Source: Mucilaginibacter sp.
Lineage (GTDB): Bacteria; Bacteroidota; Bacteroidia; Sphingobacteriales; Sphingobacteriaceae
DNA: 64,000 nucleotides
Reading direction: 5' to 3'
Assembly: GCF_028288225.1 (NCBI RefSeq)
Contig: NZ_JAQBOC010000031.1
Coordinates: forward strand, 124,001 to 188,000
Part shown: positions 41,219 through 50,897 of the stretch, one piece after another
Position numbering within the stretch: position 1 is the first letter of the stretch
Layout of the letters: every line of letters begins with the position of its first letter
Position numbers and translations under genes: made by a program
The notes under the pieces: model-generated
Told to the model about the DNA's origin: nothing
The model's database searches: none
Seen by the model: the letters and a program-made list of their open reading frames with translations, nothing else

Positions 41219-44200
41219 ATGATAAAACTTAAATACGTTTCTTTTCTTGTACCTATATTTTTTGTTTTAACAACACGCGCTCAGCAAAACCTGTCTTTTG
41301 ACATTTACCGCACCTATCATGCCGCTATCGAGCTGTTTGGTAAAGGTAAGTATGTTGCTGCATCCGAACAATTTCGCCTGGTTGAAACCTCGAGGGTTAA
41401 AACAAGCACACAGCCTAAGTTTGAATCGGAGTTATCTTTAATAAAAGAAAACTCGCAGTATTATGAAGCGTTATGCGCTCTTGAACTGGGAAATGACGAT
41501 GCCGAGAGCATGTTCCTGCGTTTTATAAAGGAACATCCGGAAAACCCGCTAACAAAACTGGCTTACTTTCAGATAGGACGCTCTTATTCAAGGCAGGAAA
41601 AATATACCGATGCCCTGCGATGGTTTGATAAGGTGCAGGCCAATGAATTAAGCGGAAGGCAAAACACTGAGTATAAGTTCCGCAAGGGTTATGCCTATTT
41701 TGCTACCAACGATTATAAGAACGCCCAGCAGCTTTTCAGCGAGGTAAAAAATACGCATTCGCCATTTACTGATGATGCAATTTATTACTTTGCTTATATA
41801 GCTTATTTGAATAAGGATTATCATTTGGCGCTGGTAAACTTTGAGCGCCTTAAAAATTCTAAAAAGTACGAAAATAGCTATCCTTATTATATAAGCGCTG
41901 TATATTTCTTAGATAAGCGTTATGATGATGTGCTCAATTATGCGGTGCCAATTATCAAAAACACCCATCAGCAGCACGAAACTGAAATGCTGCGCATAAT
42001 TGCAGCATCGTACTTTGCTAAAGCCGATTATGATAATGCGGCAAAATATTACGGGCGTTTTGAGGAAGAGGACCAGGGCCATACTCAAAATACACAGGAT
42101 AGTTACCAGATGGGCTATACCTATTTTAAGGTCGGCAATTTTGGAAAAGCGGCAAGTGAGCTTGAAAAGCTTCAACAGCAAAATGACGTTTTTAGTCAGA
42201 ACGGTAATTATACGCTTGGGAATGTTTTCCTGAAAATGAATAACAAGCAAAGTGCACGCAGCGCCTTTTTTGCAGCGTCGAGACTTAATTTTGATAAACA
42301 ATTACAGGAAGATGCTTTGTACGAGTATGCTAAGTTATCATACGAGCTTGATTTTAACACTCAGGCGCTTGATGCTACCAGGCTGTACCTGAAAAATTAT
42401 CCTAACTCAACCCGCAATAACGAAGTTAAAACACTGCTGGGCGAAGAATTACTTAACTCACATAATTATAAAGAGGCTGTTGAAATACTGGAGCCCATTC
42501 CTAATAAATCTGCCAGTGCGCAGGCTGCCTACCAAAAAGTTACTTACTATCGCGGCCTTGAATTCTATAACGAACGTGCTTTTGAGAACGGAATAGGTAT
42601 TTTTCTGCGCTCGTTAAAATACCCGGTTGATAATAAAATTGAAGTGATGACCACCTATTGGATGGCTGAAGCTATGTACGAGGTGCGGAAATATGGTGAA
42701 TCTGTTGATAATTTTGAAAAATTTCTTGCTTTTGACGGGGCCAGTGAAACCGGTGTATATAATTACGCAAATTATGCCCTGGCCTATGCAGCCTTTGGCG
42801 ATGAACAGTACAAAAAGGCAGCCACCTATTTTCAGAAATTTTTACAGGGTGAAGAAAAGGATCCAAATACAATAAACGATGCTGTAACCCGCCTGGGCGA
42901 CAGTTATTTTGTAATGAAGAATTATAGCAAAGCGCTTGAATATTATAACCAGATAATTGAAAAGCATACTGCAGGCCAGGATTACGCATTATTTCAGCGT
43001 GGTATGATCCAGGGTTTACAGAATGCCCCGGATGCCAAGATCAGCACATTAACCAATGTGCTTAACACCTTCCCTAACTCGGATTATGCCGACGATGCAT
43101 CATTTGAAATTGCGTACACTTATTTTTTGAAAAATGAAGGCGACAAGGCAAAAAGTGATCTGCAGGCTATGATCAAAAAATACCCAACCAGCAGCTATGT
43201 ATCCCGTGCCCTGGTTACTATTGGGCTTATTGACTACAATGCAGACAATGACTCCCTGGCTGTTGAATCGTTTAAAACGGTTATAAAGGATTACTCATCA
43301 ACCGAAGAAGCCAAGCTGGCGCTTAAACAGGTTGAGAAGATCTATACCGACAAAGGTGATGCGCAAACCTTTATCAATTATGCAGCAACAACGCCTATTG
43401 CCAATTATACAGCAGCCGACCAGGAAAGTATTATGATAACCGCCGCCAATAACTTATACGTAAAGGGCGACTGGCAAGGAACGATTGGGGCAGTGAATGC
43501 TTATTATGATAAGTTCCCAACCAAACCAATTTATGAAAAACAGGCAAGATTTATCCGGGCGCAAAGTTTGGTTAACTTGAAAAGGCTTGATGAAGCCGTT
43601 GTTGATTATAATGTTATACTTAACGACTGGACAAGTCCCTATACTGAGCAGTCGTTAATAAGCATGGCCAAGCTGTATATGAACCAGAAGAAATATAACG
43701 AGGCCATCTCTTATCTTAAAAAACTGGAAACAAATTCAGAATACAAAGCAGATTATACCTGGGCCATAAATAACCTGCTGGTTTGCTATGCACAGATGGA
43801 AATGCCTGATGACGCCCTAAACTATGTTAAGCTGGTGCGCAGCAACGAAAAAACTGCCCAGGAAGATAAATTTAAAACAGGCCTTTACGCTGGTCAGGCT
43901 TACCTTCAAAAGGGTGATACTACCAATGCGATAACTGAATTTAATTATACGCTTACTAACACCAAAACCGTTGCAGCTGCCGAGGCAAAATACAACATTG
44001 CTGAAATTGAGTTTGAGAAAGGCAAGTATAAGGCATCGCAAAAAACCTGTTTCGAGCTGGTGAAGGATCTTCCCAATTATGATTACTGGGTAACCAAGAC
44101 CTTTATTTTACTGGCCGATAATTATGAGGCGCTTAAGGATGTGTTCCAGGCTAAGGCAACCCTGCAAAGTGTTATTGATAACTACAAGGGCGACGACGAC

Positions 44201-44332
44201 ATATTACCAACAGCCAAACAAAAGCTTGATCAGCTCTCTGGTGGAAAAGCAGATCAGAAACCGGCCGGAACAGAGGAAAAGAAACCGGACGAAAAGAAAC
44301 CAGAGGAAAAGAAACAGGATAACAAAGAATAA
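41219..44332 (+). CDS. Large periplasmic tetratricopeptide-repeat protein
   Basis: A 1037-residue protein with a signal peptide (about 1-18, ending TRAQ) and tetratricopeptide repeats along nearly the whole length, with recognisable units such as TDALRWFDKVQ, PYYISAVYFLDKRYDDVLNYA and AISYLKKLE. A charged tail rich in Lys, Glu, Pro ends in EEKKQDNKE. It is the first gene of an envelope operon (barrel, HU-CCDC81/SPOR, ExbB, ExbD, TonB-like, FolC) and likely a scaffold for partner proteins. The start is ATG 41219, not TTG 41210. Only two bases separate its stop from the next ATG. The precise partners are unknown. Confidence 0.88.
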   Translation: MIKLKYVSFLVPIFFVLTTRAQQNLSFDIYRTYHAAIELFGKGKYVAASEQFRLVETSRVKTSTQPKFESELSLIKENSQYYEALCALELGNDDAESMFLRFIKEHPENPLTKLAYFQIGRSYSRQEKYTDALRWFDKVQANELSGRQNTEYKFRKGYAYFATNDYKNAQQLFSEVKNTHSPFTDDAIYYFAYIAYLNKDYHLALVNFERLKNSKKYENSYPYYISAVYFLDKRYDDVLNYAVPIIKNTHQQHETEMLRIIAASYFAKADYDNAAKYYGRFEEEDQGHTQNTQDSYQMGYTYFKVGNFGKAASELEKLQQQNDVFSQNGNYTLGNVFLKMNNKQSARSAFFAASRLNFDKQLQEDALYEYAKLSYELDFNTQALDATRLYLKNYPNSTRNNEVKTLLGEELLNSHNYKEAVEILEPIPNKSASAQAAYQKVTYYRGLEFYNERAFENGIGIFLRSLKYPVDNKIEVMTTYWMAEAMYEVRKYGESVDNFEKFLAFDGASETGVYNYANYALAYAAFGDEQYKKAATYFQKFLQGEEKDPNTINDAVTRLGDSYFVMKNYSKALEYYNQIIEKHTAGQDYALFQRGMIQGLQNAPDAKISTLTNVLNTFPNSDYADDASFEIAYTYFLKNEGDKAKSDLQAMIKKYPTSSYVSRALVTIGLIDYNADNDSLAVESFKTVIKDYSSTEEAKLALKQVEKIYTDKGDAQTFINYAATTPIANYTAADQESIMITAANNLYVKGDWQGTIGAVNAYYDKFPTKPIYEKQARFIRAQSLVNLKRLDEAVVDYNVILNDWTSPYTEQSLISMAKLYMNQKKYNEAISYLKKLETNSEYKADYTWAINNLLVCYAQMEMPDDALNYVKLVRSNEKTAQEDKFKTGLYAGQAYLQKGDTTNAITEFNYTLTNTKTVAAAEAKYNIAEIEFEKGKYKASQKTCFELVKDLPNYDYWVTKTFILLADNYEALKDVFQAKATLQSVIDNYKGDDDILPTAKQKLDQLSGGKADQKPAGTEEKKPDEKKPEEKKQDNKE

Positions 44333-44334
44333 AA

Positions 44335-46188
44335 ATGAGACAAGCAATGAAATTTAAATATATATACACGCTGCTTACCTTAATAATAGCTTTATACTTT
44401 GTTCCTGCAAATGCACAAACAAAGCACAAGGCTAAGAAACCGGCAGCAAAAACAGTTGTAAAGCCTAAAGCAAAACCAGTTGTGAAAAAAACTGCCAAAC
44501 CAGCATCGCCACAGCAAAAAGGTGCCGCAGGTTTAGGTGATGCTGCCACTAAGGTTCCTATAGATACTACCAAAAAAGGGGGCAAAGGGAACGATGCTAT
44601 CCAGGGCAATTTATCTGAAGAGATTGTAGTTACCACAGCTTACAAGCCGGTACTGGCCGATGCCGTTAAGATCCGCCGTAACCCCGACCTTGAAGATAAA
44701 ACCCCGTTTAAAGCGCCTTTAACTTATATCCCCATTGATAAAAGACTGGAGCTTAACACGAGCATTAAGCGTCTTGATGCTATGAAACGGCCGGCAGAGC
44801 GAGATTCTGTGCCAACCAATAATTATGTAAAAGCCGGGCTTGGCAGCTTAAAAACAACCTACGGCGAAGCCTATTTTGCCAATGGCCGCGATGAAGCTTT
44901 GCAGGTTGGCGGATGGCTTAAACATTTTGCACAAAACGGCAACATGTACAAGCAAAACACAGCCAAAGAAGAAGTTGGCGTGTTTGGTAAAAGCGTTGGT
45001 GAAGAGAATAATATAAGTGGCCGCATAACTTATAACTACAACAGTAATTATTTTTACGGGTTCGACAGGTATAATGCGCCTGCTCTTTTACAGGTAGATA
45101 AACAACACTTCAGTACCATAGGTGCCGAAGGCGAGCTCGCCAAAAACTATAAAGATGTTGAAAATGATTTTACCTACGCCCTTAAATTAAAAGGTTACTC
45201 ATTTAGCAACGCTTACCAGGCAAAGGAAAATAACCTGGTATTATCGGGCTTTTTTAATCAAACCATTAAACAATTTTATGCGGGACTGGCTGCCTCGCTT
45301 GATCTGAGCACGCAAAAGGATAGCCTTTACGATCACAACAATAGCCTCATCAGGCTTAACCCTTATATAAAATTTCAGGGTGATAATTATAAAATTGATG
45401 CAGGCGTTAACATTGTTGATCAGTTTGGTTATAAATCGGCTTTCTATATATTCCCGGCGGCAAGGGCTGAGCTGCAGGTTATCCCCAAATATGTACGCGT
45501 ATTTGTTGAAGCTAAAGGCGATGTAAACAAATCATCGCTGCGTGATTTTGCGATGTTCAATCCTTTCATCGGCCAAAACATCGACTTAAGAAACTCTATT
45601 GACCAACTGGATCTTGCTGCGGGTTTGAAAGGCACTATTGCACCGGGCCTGGGCTTTAAAGCTACTATTTTCCGTAACGAGGTTAAAAACATGCCGCTGT
45701 TTGTGAGCGATTTTGATTTTACAAAAGGATACAACAGGTTTAAAGTTATTTATGATGAAGGAAGATCGCGCGTGAGCGGGTTTACCGGCGAGCTGGATTA
45801 CAAGGTGTCGGAAGATGTAGATATTTTCGGCAGGGTTGAATTTAAAGATTACCAAATGGCAACCGTTAGCGAGGCTTGGAATCTGCCTAAATTTTTATTT
45901 AAAGGCGGCACCGTATTTAATATAAGTGATAAGATCACCGTATCAGGTACATTACTGATCCGTGGTTCGGTAACTGATCCGCATCTGATCCAAACAACGC
46001 CAACTACAACAAGACTGGCGTCACTTGATTCGTTTGCTGATTTGAGCGGAGCCGTTGATTATAAAGCAACCAGCAGGTTTTCGGTTTTTGTACACGTAAA
46101 TAACATTTTAAACAGCGCCAGCCAAACCTGGTTATATTATCCGGATTACGGATTTAATATATTTGGAGGTGTTGGATATAGTTTTTAA
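44335..46188 (+). CDS. Outer-membrane barrel protein (TonB-dependent receptor-like)
   Basis: A 617-residue outer-membrane protein. A signal peptide (ending ANAQ, about 29-30) is followed by a Lys/Pro/Ala-rich linker (30-65), a TonB-box-like EEIVVTTAYKP near 100, and a long beta-barrel that ends GFNIFGGVGYSF with the terminal Phe. There is no clear plug (CarbopepD_reg-like or plug) domain, so it differs from SusC receptors. With the downstream ExbB, ExbD and TonB-like genes it is likely energised by the inner membrane. The start at 44335 leaves two bases to the previous stop; an alternative is ATG 44347. Confidence 0.8.
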   Translation: MRQAMKFKYIYTLLTLIIALYFVPANAQTKHKAKKPAAKTVVKPKAKPVVKKTAKPASPQQKGAAGLGDAATKVPIDTTKKGGKGNDAIQGNLSEEIVVTTAYKPVLADAVKIRRNPDLEDKTPFKAPLTYIPIDKRLELNTSIKRLDAMKRPAERDSVPTNNYVKAGLGSLKTTYGEAYFANGRDEALQVGGWLKHFAQNGNMYKQNTAKEEVGVFGKSVGEENNISGRITYNYNSNYFYGFDRYNAPALLQVDKQHFSTIGAEGELAKNYKDVENDFTYALKLKGYSFSNAYQAKENNLVLSGFFNQTIKQFYAGLAASLDLSTQKDSLYDHNNSLIRLNPYIKFQGDNYKIDAGVNIVDQFGYKSAFYIFPAARAELQVIPKYVRVFVEAKGDVNKSSLRDFAMFNPFIGQNIDLRNSIDQLDLAAGLKGTIAPGLGFKATIFRNEVKNMPLFVSDFDFTKGYNRFKVIYDEGRSRVSGFTGELDYKVSEDVDIFGRVEFKDYQMATVSEAWNLPKFLFKGGTVFNISDKITVSGTLLIRGSVTDPHLIQTTPTTTRLASLDSFADLSGAVDYKATSRFSVFVHVNNILNSASQTWLYYPDYGFNIFGGVGYSF

Positions 46189-46228
46189 GCTTTTTTGATA
46201 TTTTATAATAAACCGTACTTTTAGCGAA

Positions 46229-47284
46229 ATGAATTTAGCCGACTATTTAAGCGAATTATTGGAGCAGTATGAGGAAGTGAGCATACCCGGCCTTGGCTAC
46301 TTTGTGCGTGAGCGTGTAAACGGATATTATAATGATAACGAATCAAGGTTTTATCCGCCATATCACAGGGTAAAATTTGTGCCCCAGCCTAAAGATGATG
46401 ATGCCTTTGCACAATATGTTGCCGATAAAAAAAATATATCACTGGCATCATCCAAATATTTTGCTGAAAAATTTGTAAGCAAATTAAGGGAACAAGCGTT
46501 AACAAGCAAGTATCTTTTTGCCGATCTGGGTCTGTTTTATACAGATAAAGACCAGCTTGTTTTTAAGCCTAATGATAAAATACCGGATGACCCTGCATTT
46601 TACGGCTATCCCCCGGTAAACATTTATAAACAAGGGCAAACATTAAACCATCAATCTTCAAACCCTGAACATGCCGACTCTACACCGGCCCCGGTGTTAA
46701 TTACCAAGCCGATGCAGGCGCAGGAACATGAGCATGATCAGTATTTTGAAGAAGAAACGGGAAGAAAGAAAAAAGTAAACATTTGGCTTATTATATTAAT
46801 TGCGGTTACCGCTATTGCATTGACTGTTTTTGGGGCATACAAATTTTACCCTGAAGCATTTGATAAGCTGGGTGCAACATATAACCGGATAACCGGAAAA
46901 GCCGATACCAATGTACCTGTTTACAGGCATGAGGTAAATGCTGATACCGTTAAAAAAATTGTACCGGCGCCGGCTAAAGATACAGCCATAAAAAAAGCCC
47001 CGCTTGCCACTACTCCTCCGGTAGTAGCTGCTGATACAGCAAAACATACCCGTTATGAAATAATTGTGAGTAGTTTCAGGCTATCACGCTCGGCCAATAG
47101 CGAGGTTCAGCGTTTAAAGGCAAAAGGCATTGATGCAAAAATAGTTACAGATGCACCAGGCACCCGTTTAAAGATATCAGCAGGAACATTCCCAACCCTA
47201 AATGAGGCTGATGCAGCAATCAAGAGCTTAAAAAAATCCGGGAAGCTCAGTCAAAAACCATATATATTACCAATAAATCCTTAA
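46229..47284 (+). CDS. HU-CCDC81 and SPOR domain membrane protein
   Basis: A 351-residue protein with two bacterial HU-CCDC81 domains (about 1-55 and 58-120, the SIPGLGYFVRERVNGYY and KYLFADLGLFYTDKDQLVFKP segments), a flexible linker, one membrane helix (184-203) and a C-terminal SPOR domain (about 275-350, RYEIIVSSFRLSRSANSEV). The SPOR domain binds glycan strands lacking stem peptides at division sites, so the HU-like domains face the cytoplasm and the SPOR domain faces the wall. It could tie DNA or a cytoskeletal element to the septum. It sits between the barrel and the ExbB gene in one operon. Confidence 0.9.
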   Translation: MNLADYLSELLEQYEEVSIPGLGYFVRERVNGYYNDNESRFYPPYHRVKFVPQPKDDDAFAQYVADKKNISLASSKYFAEKFVSKLREQALTSKYLFADLGLFYTDKDQLVFKPNDKIPDDPAFYGYPPVNIYKQGQTLNHQSSNPEHADSTPAPVLITKPMQAQEHEHDQYFEEETGRKKKVNIWLIILIAVTAIALTVFGAYKFYPEAFDKLGATYNRITGKADTNVPVYRHEVNADTVKKIVPAPAKDTAIKKAPLATTPPVVAADTAKHTRYEIIVSSFRLSRSANSEVQRLKAKGIDAKIVTDAPGTRLKISAGTFPTLNEADAAIKSLKKSGKLSQKPYILPINP

Positions 47285-47285
47285 A

Positions 47286-47999
47286 ATGACATTATTATTT
47301 ATACAGGCTAACGATACTGCACATAAACTTATAGATACAGCCAAACAAGCGGGCCAGCAATTAGCCGCCCTACCACAGGAAGATCTGCGCTTTGGCGACC
47401 TGCTGATAAAAGGCGGATGGGTAATGGTCCCGATAGGGATCCTGGCGGTATTAGGCCTGGTGATATTTTTTGAAAGATATTTCACTATCCGTAAAGCTTC
47501 AACAAACGAGTCGAACCTGATGATGCAGGTACGTTCAAGCATTGTTTCAGGCAACCTTGAATCGGCCATAGCTATTTGCCGTAACAGCAACACGCCGCTT
47601 GGCCGCATGCTGCAGAAAGGCCTGTTAAGAATAGGACGCCCCATTAAAGATATTGAAGGCGCTATTGAAAATATTGGCAAGCTTGAAGTATCGAAATTGG
47701 AGAAGAACATTGGCATTTTAGGTATAGTGGCCGGTATTGCTCCAATGTTTGGCTTTTTGGGAACCATTGCCGGGGTTATCAAAATTTTTTATGATATATC
47801 AAAGACGGATAACATCAGTATGGGCGTTATATCAGGTGGGCTTTATGTAAAGATGGTTACCTCGGCCGCCGGTTTATTTGTAGGTATTGTTGCTTATGTA
47901 TGTTATCATATTTTAAATATGATGGTTGATAAGGTGATACTAAAGCTTGAAACCGATGCCATTGAATTTATTGACCTGTTGGAAGAACCGAGCAAATGA
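47286..47999 (+). CDS. exbB: MotA/TolQ/ExbB proton channel protein
   Basis: A 237-residue ExbB/TolQ-type channel component. One helix near 40-60 (GWVMVPIGILAVLGLVIFFERYF), then a large cytoplasmic loop, and two helices in the second half (ILGIVAGIAPMFGFLGTIAGVIKIF and VTSAAGLFVGIVAYVCYHIL), with the conserved T and P residues of the family. With ExbD it uses proton motive force to drive the TonB-like protein. It ends in an ATGA overlap with exbD at 47996-47999, so the two are translationally coupled. Confidence 0.93.
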   Translation: MTLLFIQANDTAHKLIDTAKQAGQQLAALPQEDLRFGDLLIKGGWVMVPIGILAVLGLVIFFERYFTIRKASTNESNLMMQVRSSIVSGNLESAIAICRNSNTPLGRMLQKGLLRIGRPIKDIEGAIENIGKLEVSKLEKNIGILGIVAGIAPMFGFLGTIAGVIKIFYDISKTDNISMGVISGGLYVKMVTSAAGLFVGIVAYVCYHILNMMVDKVILKLETDAIEFIDLLEEPSK

Positions 48000-48394
48000 A
48001 TTTAAGAAAAAGACACAGGGGAGCTTCAGCCGAAGTGCATACATCGGCGATGAACGACATCATGTTTTTCCTGCTCCTGTTTTTCCTGATAGCATCAACA
48101 GTTACTAACCCAAACGTGGTAAAGCTATTGTTGCCTAAATCATCATCAGGGCAGTCGGTATCTAAAAAAACCATAAATGTATCCATAAGCAAGGACCTGC
48201 AATACACGGTAGATAAAAAGGTAGTGGCTGTGAATGACCTGCCAACCGTATTAGCAGGTTATAAAAAGCTGGCAACAGAACTAACCATAGTTTTGTATGT
48301 TGATAAAACAGTTGCCATACAGGATGTGGTTGCCGTAATGGATGTATCGCAAAAATTAAATATAAAAATGGTTTTGGCAACGGAACCTAAGTAG
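47996..48394 (+). CDS. exbD: Biopolymer transport protein ExbD/TolR
   Basis: A 132-residue ExbD/TolR family protein with an N-terminal cytoplasmic part (RKRHRG), one membrane helix with the essential Asp in MNDIMFFLLLFFLI (D21), and a periplasmic domain ending DVSQKLNIKMVLATEPK. It forms the proton channel with ExbB and passes energy to TonB. The overlap with exbB and the following TonB-like gene show the order of a complete energising module. Confidence 0.93.
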   Translation: MNLRKRHRGASAEVHTSAMNDIMFFLLLFFLIASTVTNPNVVKLLLPKSSSGQSVSKKTINVSISKDLQYTVDKKVVAVNDLPTVLAGYKKLATELTIVLYVDKTVAIQDVVAVMDVSQKLNIKMVLATEPK

Positions 48395-48398
48395 ATGT

Positions 48399-48485
48399 AG
48401 TTGGCAGTGTGCAGTAAGCAGTTGGTAGTGTTTTAACCATTGCCGATTGATATGACTGCAAACTGCCAACCGAAAACTGCCAACT
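48399..48485. repeat. GTTGGCA-type inverted repeat before the TonB-like gene
   Basis: AGTTGGCAGT (48399-48408) pairs perfectly with ACTGCCAACT (48476-48485), with a second copy CTGCCAACC before it. The right arm ends two bases before the ATG at 48488. The same word is tandemly repeated at 61979-62020. Confidence 0.8.
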
Positions 48486-48487
48486 AA

Positions 48488-49294
48488 ATGAACTACCAGG
48501 AAGAAGAAAATAATTACCCCAAAGCGTTTTTAGCAACAGGTATCATACTTGCTGTTGTAATTGCTTTGTGCTACTTTATTGTTTTCGTAAATCCTCCCGT
48601 TCCCCCGGATGGGACAGGTGGTATATTGGTAAATTACGGTACCGTTGACGAAGGAATGGGTACCAACCAATCAAGCACCGAAGAGCCCTCAGTTGCTGAA
48701 AAAGCAAATAAAGCAAAACCTACCAAGGTGAATACAGCGCCGCCTACCGAACAAAAAACACAGGAGGATAACAGTGATAAAAAAGTGGTAACCCAGGATG
48801 CAGAGGATGCACCTAATGTTGCTGCTAACTCTAAAAAACAAAGCCAAACAGTAGCTACGCAACCAGCCAAACCGGTAGCAAAGCCGCAACTTAACCAAAA
48901 TGCATTATATAAAGGCAGCACCAATAAAGGTGCAGGTGAGGGTGATGGCACTGCAACCACTCCGGGTAACCAGGGCAGTAAAAATGGCTCAACGTTGAGC
49001 GATGATTATGGTCCCGGTGGATCAGGAAATGGTTTGAAAATGCCAAACTGGAGCTTTGTGAGCGCACCCGATCCGCAAAATATACACCGCGTTCCTGGTG
49101 TTGTGGTTGTTGATTTTGTTGTAGATCAAAGCGGTAATGTAATTTCAGCTCAGTATAACAAGGCCAAAACAAGGGCCGATCTGAGTTTGATAGAAAGTTG
49201 CATAAATTCCATAAAAAACACAAAGTTCACGTCATCAACCCCGGCTTCAGGCACGCAAAAAGGGCAGTATACTTTTAGATTTAAGGTGGATTGA
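48488..49294 (+). CDS. TonB-like energy transducer
   Basis: A 268-residue protein with a cytoplasmic N-terminus, one membrane helix (about 15-34, FLATGIILAVVIALCYFIVFV), a Pro/Lys/Thr-rich periplasmic segment and a C-terminal TonB-like domain (about 190-268) with VVVVDFVVDQSGNVISAQ and YTFRFKVD. It follows exbB and exbD and most likely contacts the barrel proteins of the outer membrane, perhaps the product of 44335. The Gly-rich stretch GAGEGDGTATTPGNQG before the domain is unusual but common in Bacteroidota TonB proteins. Confidence 0.88.
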   Translation: MNYQEEENNYPKAFLATGIILAVVIALCYFIVFVNPPVPPDGTGGILVNYGTVDEGMGTNQSSTEEPSVAEKANKAKPTKVNTAPPTEQKTQEDNSDKKVVTQDAEDAPNVAANSKKQSQTVATQPAKPVAKPQLNQNALYKGSTNKGAGEGDGTATTPGNQGSKNGSTLSDDYGPGGSGNGLKMPNWSFVSAPDPQNIHRVPGVVVVDFVVDQSGNVISAQYNKAKTRADLSLIESCINSIKNTKFTSSTPASGTQKGQYTFRFKVD

Positions 49295-49306
49295 GAATTA
49301 GTCCAT

Positions 49307-49405
49307 GGACCATAGTCAATAGTTGATGGTTTTTTATGTGCCTACAAAAGATTGAGCTAAATTTGCCATGGTCTATAGACCATCGACTATGGACCACCCA
49401 TCAAC
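49307..49405. repeat. Crossed word-type repeat upstream of folC
   Basis: GGACCATAGTC (49307-49317) pairs with GACTATGGACC (49385-49395) with one mismatch; GTTGATGG (49322-49329) pairs perfectly with CCATCAAC (49398-49405). The two helices cross instead of nesting, so they would form a pseudoknot or exclude one another. The element ends one base before the ATG at 49407. Confidence 0.75.
49358..49365 (+). promoter_or_regulatory. Candidate -7 box upstream of folC
   Basis: TAAATTTG lies inside the loop of the repeat at 49307-49405 and 41 bases before the folC ATG. A transcript from here would keep only the right arms of the repeat. Confidence 0.4.
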
Positions 49406-49406
49406 C

Positions 49407-50732
49407 ATGAACTACTCAGAAACCGTCCAATACCTCTACAGCCAGCTGCCCCTTTTTACCCGCGATGGTGCATCCGCCTATAAAGCAGACCTTACTAATA
49501 CTATTGCACTGCTTAATAAAGTGGACAATCCGCAGCATAAATTTAAAAGCATACATGTAGGTGGTACAAATGGAAAAGGCTCAACCTCGCACATGCTGGC
49601 AGCAGTACTGCAAACAGCAGGCTATAAAACCGGGCTGTATACCTCGCCGCATTTAAAGGACTTCCGTGAGCGCATCCGCATAAACGGACAAATGATAAGC
49701 GAGCAGCAGGTGATTGATTTTGTTGCCACACACAGGTCTGATTTTGATGAGATCCAACCCTCCTTTTTTGAGATGACCGTAGCCCTGGCGTTCGATATTT
49801 TCGCCAAAAAAAAGGTAGACATTGCTATTATTGAGGTAGGCCTGGGCGGCAGGCTCGATTCAACTAATGTTATTACCCCGCTCTTATCGGTTATCACTAA
49901 TATAGGCTGGGATCATATGAATATTTTGGGTGATACGCTTAAATTGATAGCCAATGAAAAGGCGGGGATCATAAAGCCCGGCATCCCTGTAATTATTGGA
50001 GAATACCAGGAAGAAGTTGCCGATACATTTATAGAAAAAGCAAACCAGGAGCATTCGGAGATTGTTTTTGCTTCGGATATTTTTACAGTCTCAAAGTCTG
50101 ACGTCAAACTTCAAATCTCAGAAAAGCCATATACTGAGCTTATTGAGGTGGAAGTTAAAAAAAATAACCTCACCTCTGATCTCCAGCCTTTGGTCTCTTA
50201 TTTCCGGCTGGACCTAACCGGTACCTATCAGCTTAAAAACATAAAAACGGTGCTTTGCGTGATAGACAAGCTGCGGTTACGGCGTTTTAAAATTACTAAC
50301 GAACATTTAAAAATCGCCCTGCAACAGGTTAAAACTTTAACCGGCCTGCATGGCCGTTGGGAAGTTTTAAATAGCCACCCTTTAACCATTTGCGATACCG
50401 GCCATAATCCCGAAGGGATGCAGGAAGTTTTACAGAACATTGCCGCTGTTGCCTACAACAAGCTGCATTTTGTTTTGGGGGTAGTAAATGATAAGGATAT
50501 CAGCAAAATTTTAACCATACTACCAACTAACGCCCTTTATTATTTTTGCAAGCCCGATATTCCACGCGGGCTTGATGAAAAAAGCTTATGGCTTAAAGCA
50601 GAAGGCTTTGGTTTGCATGGCGATACATACCCATCGGTAAAATCAGCACTGGCTGCCGCACAACAAAGTGCGGGGGACGGCGATTTGGTTTTTGTTGGGG
50701 GAAGTACTTTTGTGGTGGCAGAAGTAGTGTAA
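49407..50732 (+). CDS. folC: Folylpolyglutamate / dihydrofolate synthase
   Basis: A 441-residue Mur-ligase-like enzyme that adds glutamate to dihydropteroate and folates. The ATP-binding P-loop is VGGTNGKGSTSHML near 47-60, the GLGGRLDSTN segment and the conserved GWDHMNILGDTL are present, and the C-terminal domain has TICDTGHNPEGM. I place the start at ATG 49407 (MNYSETVQYL). The frame is open to 49368, but those codons lie in the repeat. It is the last gene of the operon that begins at 41219, or it has its own promoter. Confidence 0.95.
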   Translation: MNYSETVQYLYSQLPLFTRDGASAYKADLTNTIALLNKVDNPQHKFKSIHVGGTNGKGSTSHMLAAVLQTAGYKTGLYTSPHLKDFRERIRINGQMISEQQVIDFVATHRSDFDEIQPSFFEMTVALAFDIFAKKKVDIAIIEVGLGGRLDSTNVITPLLSVITNIGWDHMNILGDTLKLIANEKAGIIKPGIPVIIGEYQEEVADTFIEKANQEHSEIVFASDIFTVSKSDVKLQISEKPYTELIEVEVKKNNLTSDLQPLVSYFRLDLTGTYQLKNIKTVLCVIDKLRLRRFKITNEHLKIALQQVKTLTGLHGRWEVLNSHPLTICDTGHNPEGMQEVLQNIAAVAYNKLHFVLGVVNDKDISKILTILPTNALYYFCKPDIPRGLDEKSLWLKAEGFGLHGDTYPSVKSALAAAQQSAGDGDLVFVGGSTFVVAEVV

Positions 50733-50739
50733 ATCAGAA

Positions 50740-50835
50740 TTTACAGAATTAAAGGGTTTTCAGGATGCGCCTTGATATCTATGGTAAAGCATAACTTAAA
50801 CAGATAAGATTCTGTTAATCTTAAAATTCTGTAAA
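50740..50835. repeat. Word-type inverted repeat after folC
   Basis: TTTACAGAATT (50740-50750) pairs perfectly with AATTCTGTAAA (50825-50835). Its words are the same as those of 62021-62113 and 11115-11143. It could act as a terminator for folC. Confidence 0.7.
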
Positions 50836-50897
50836 CCGCTTATCCATCTTGAACACCTTTGGAAACAAACAATAGCGAAAAACCCTGATTCTGGCAA

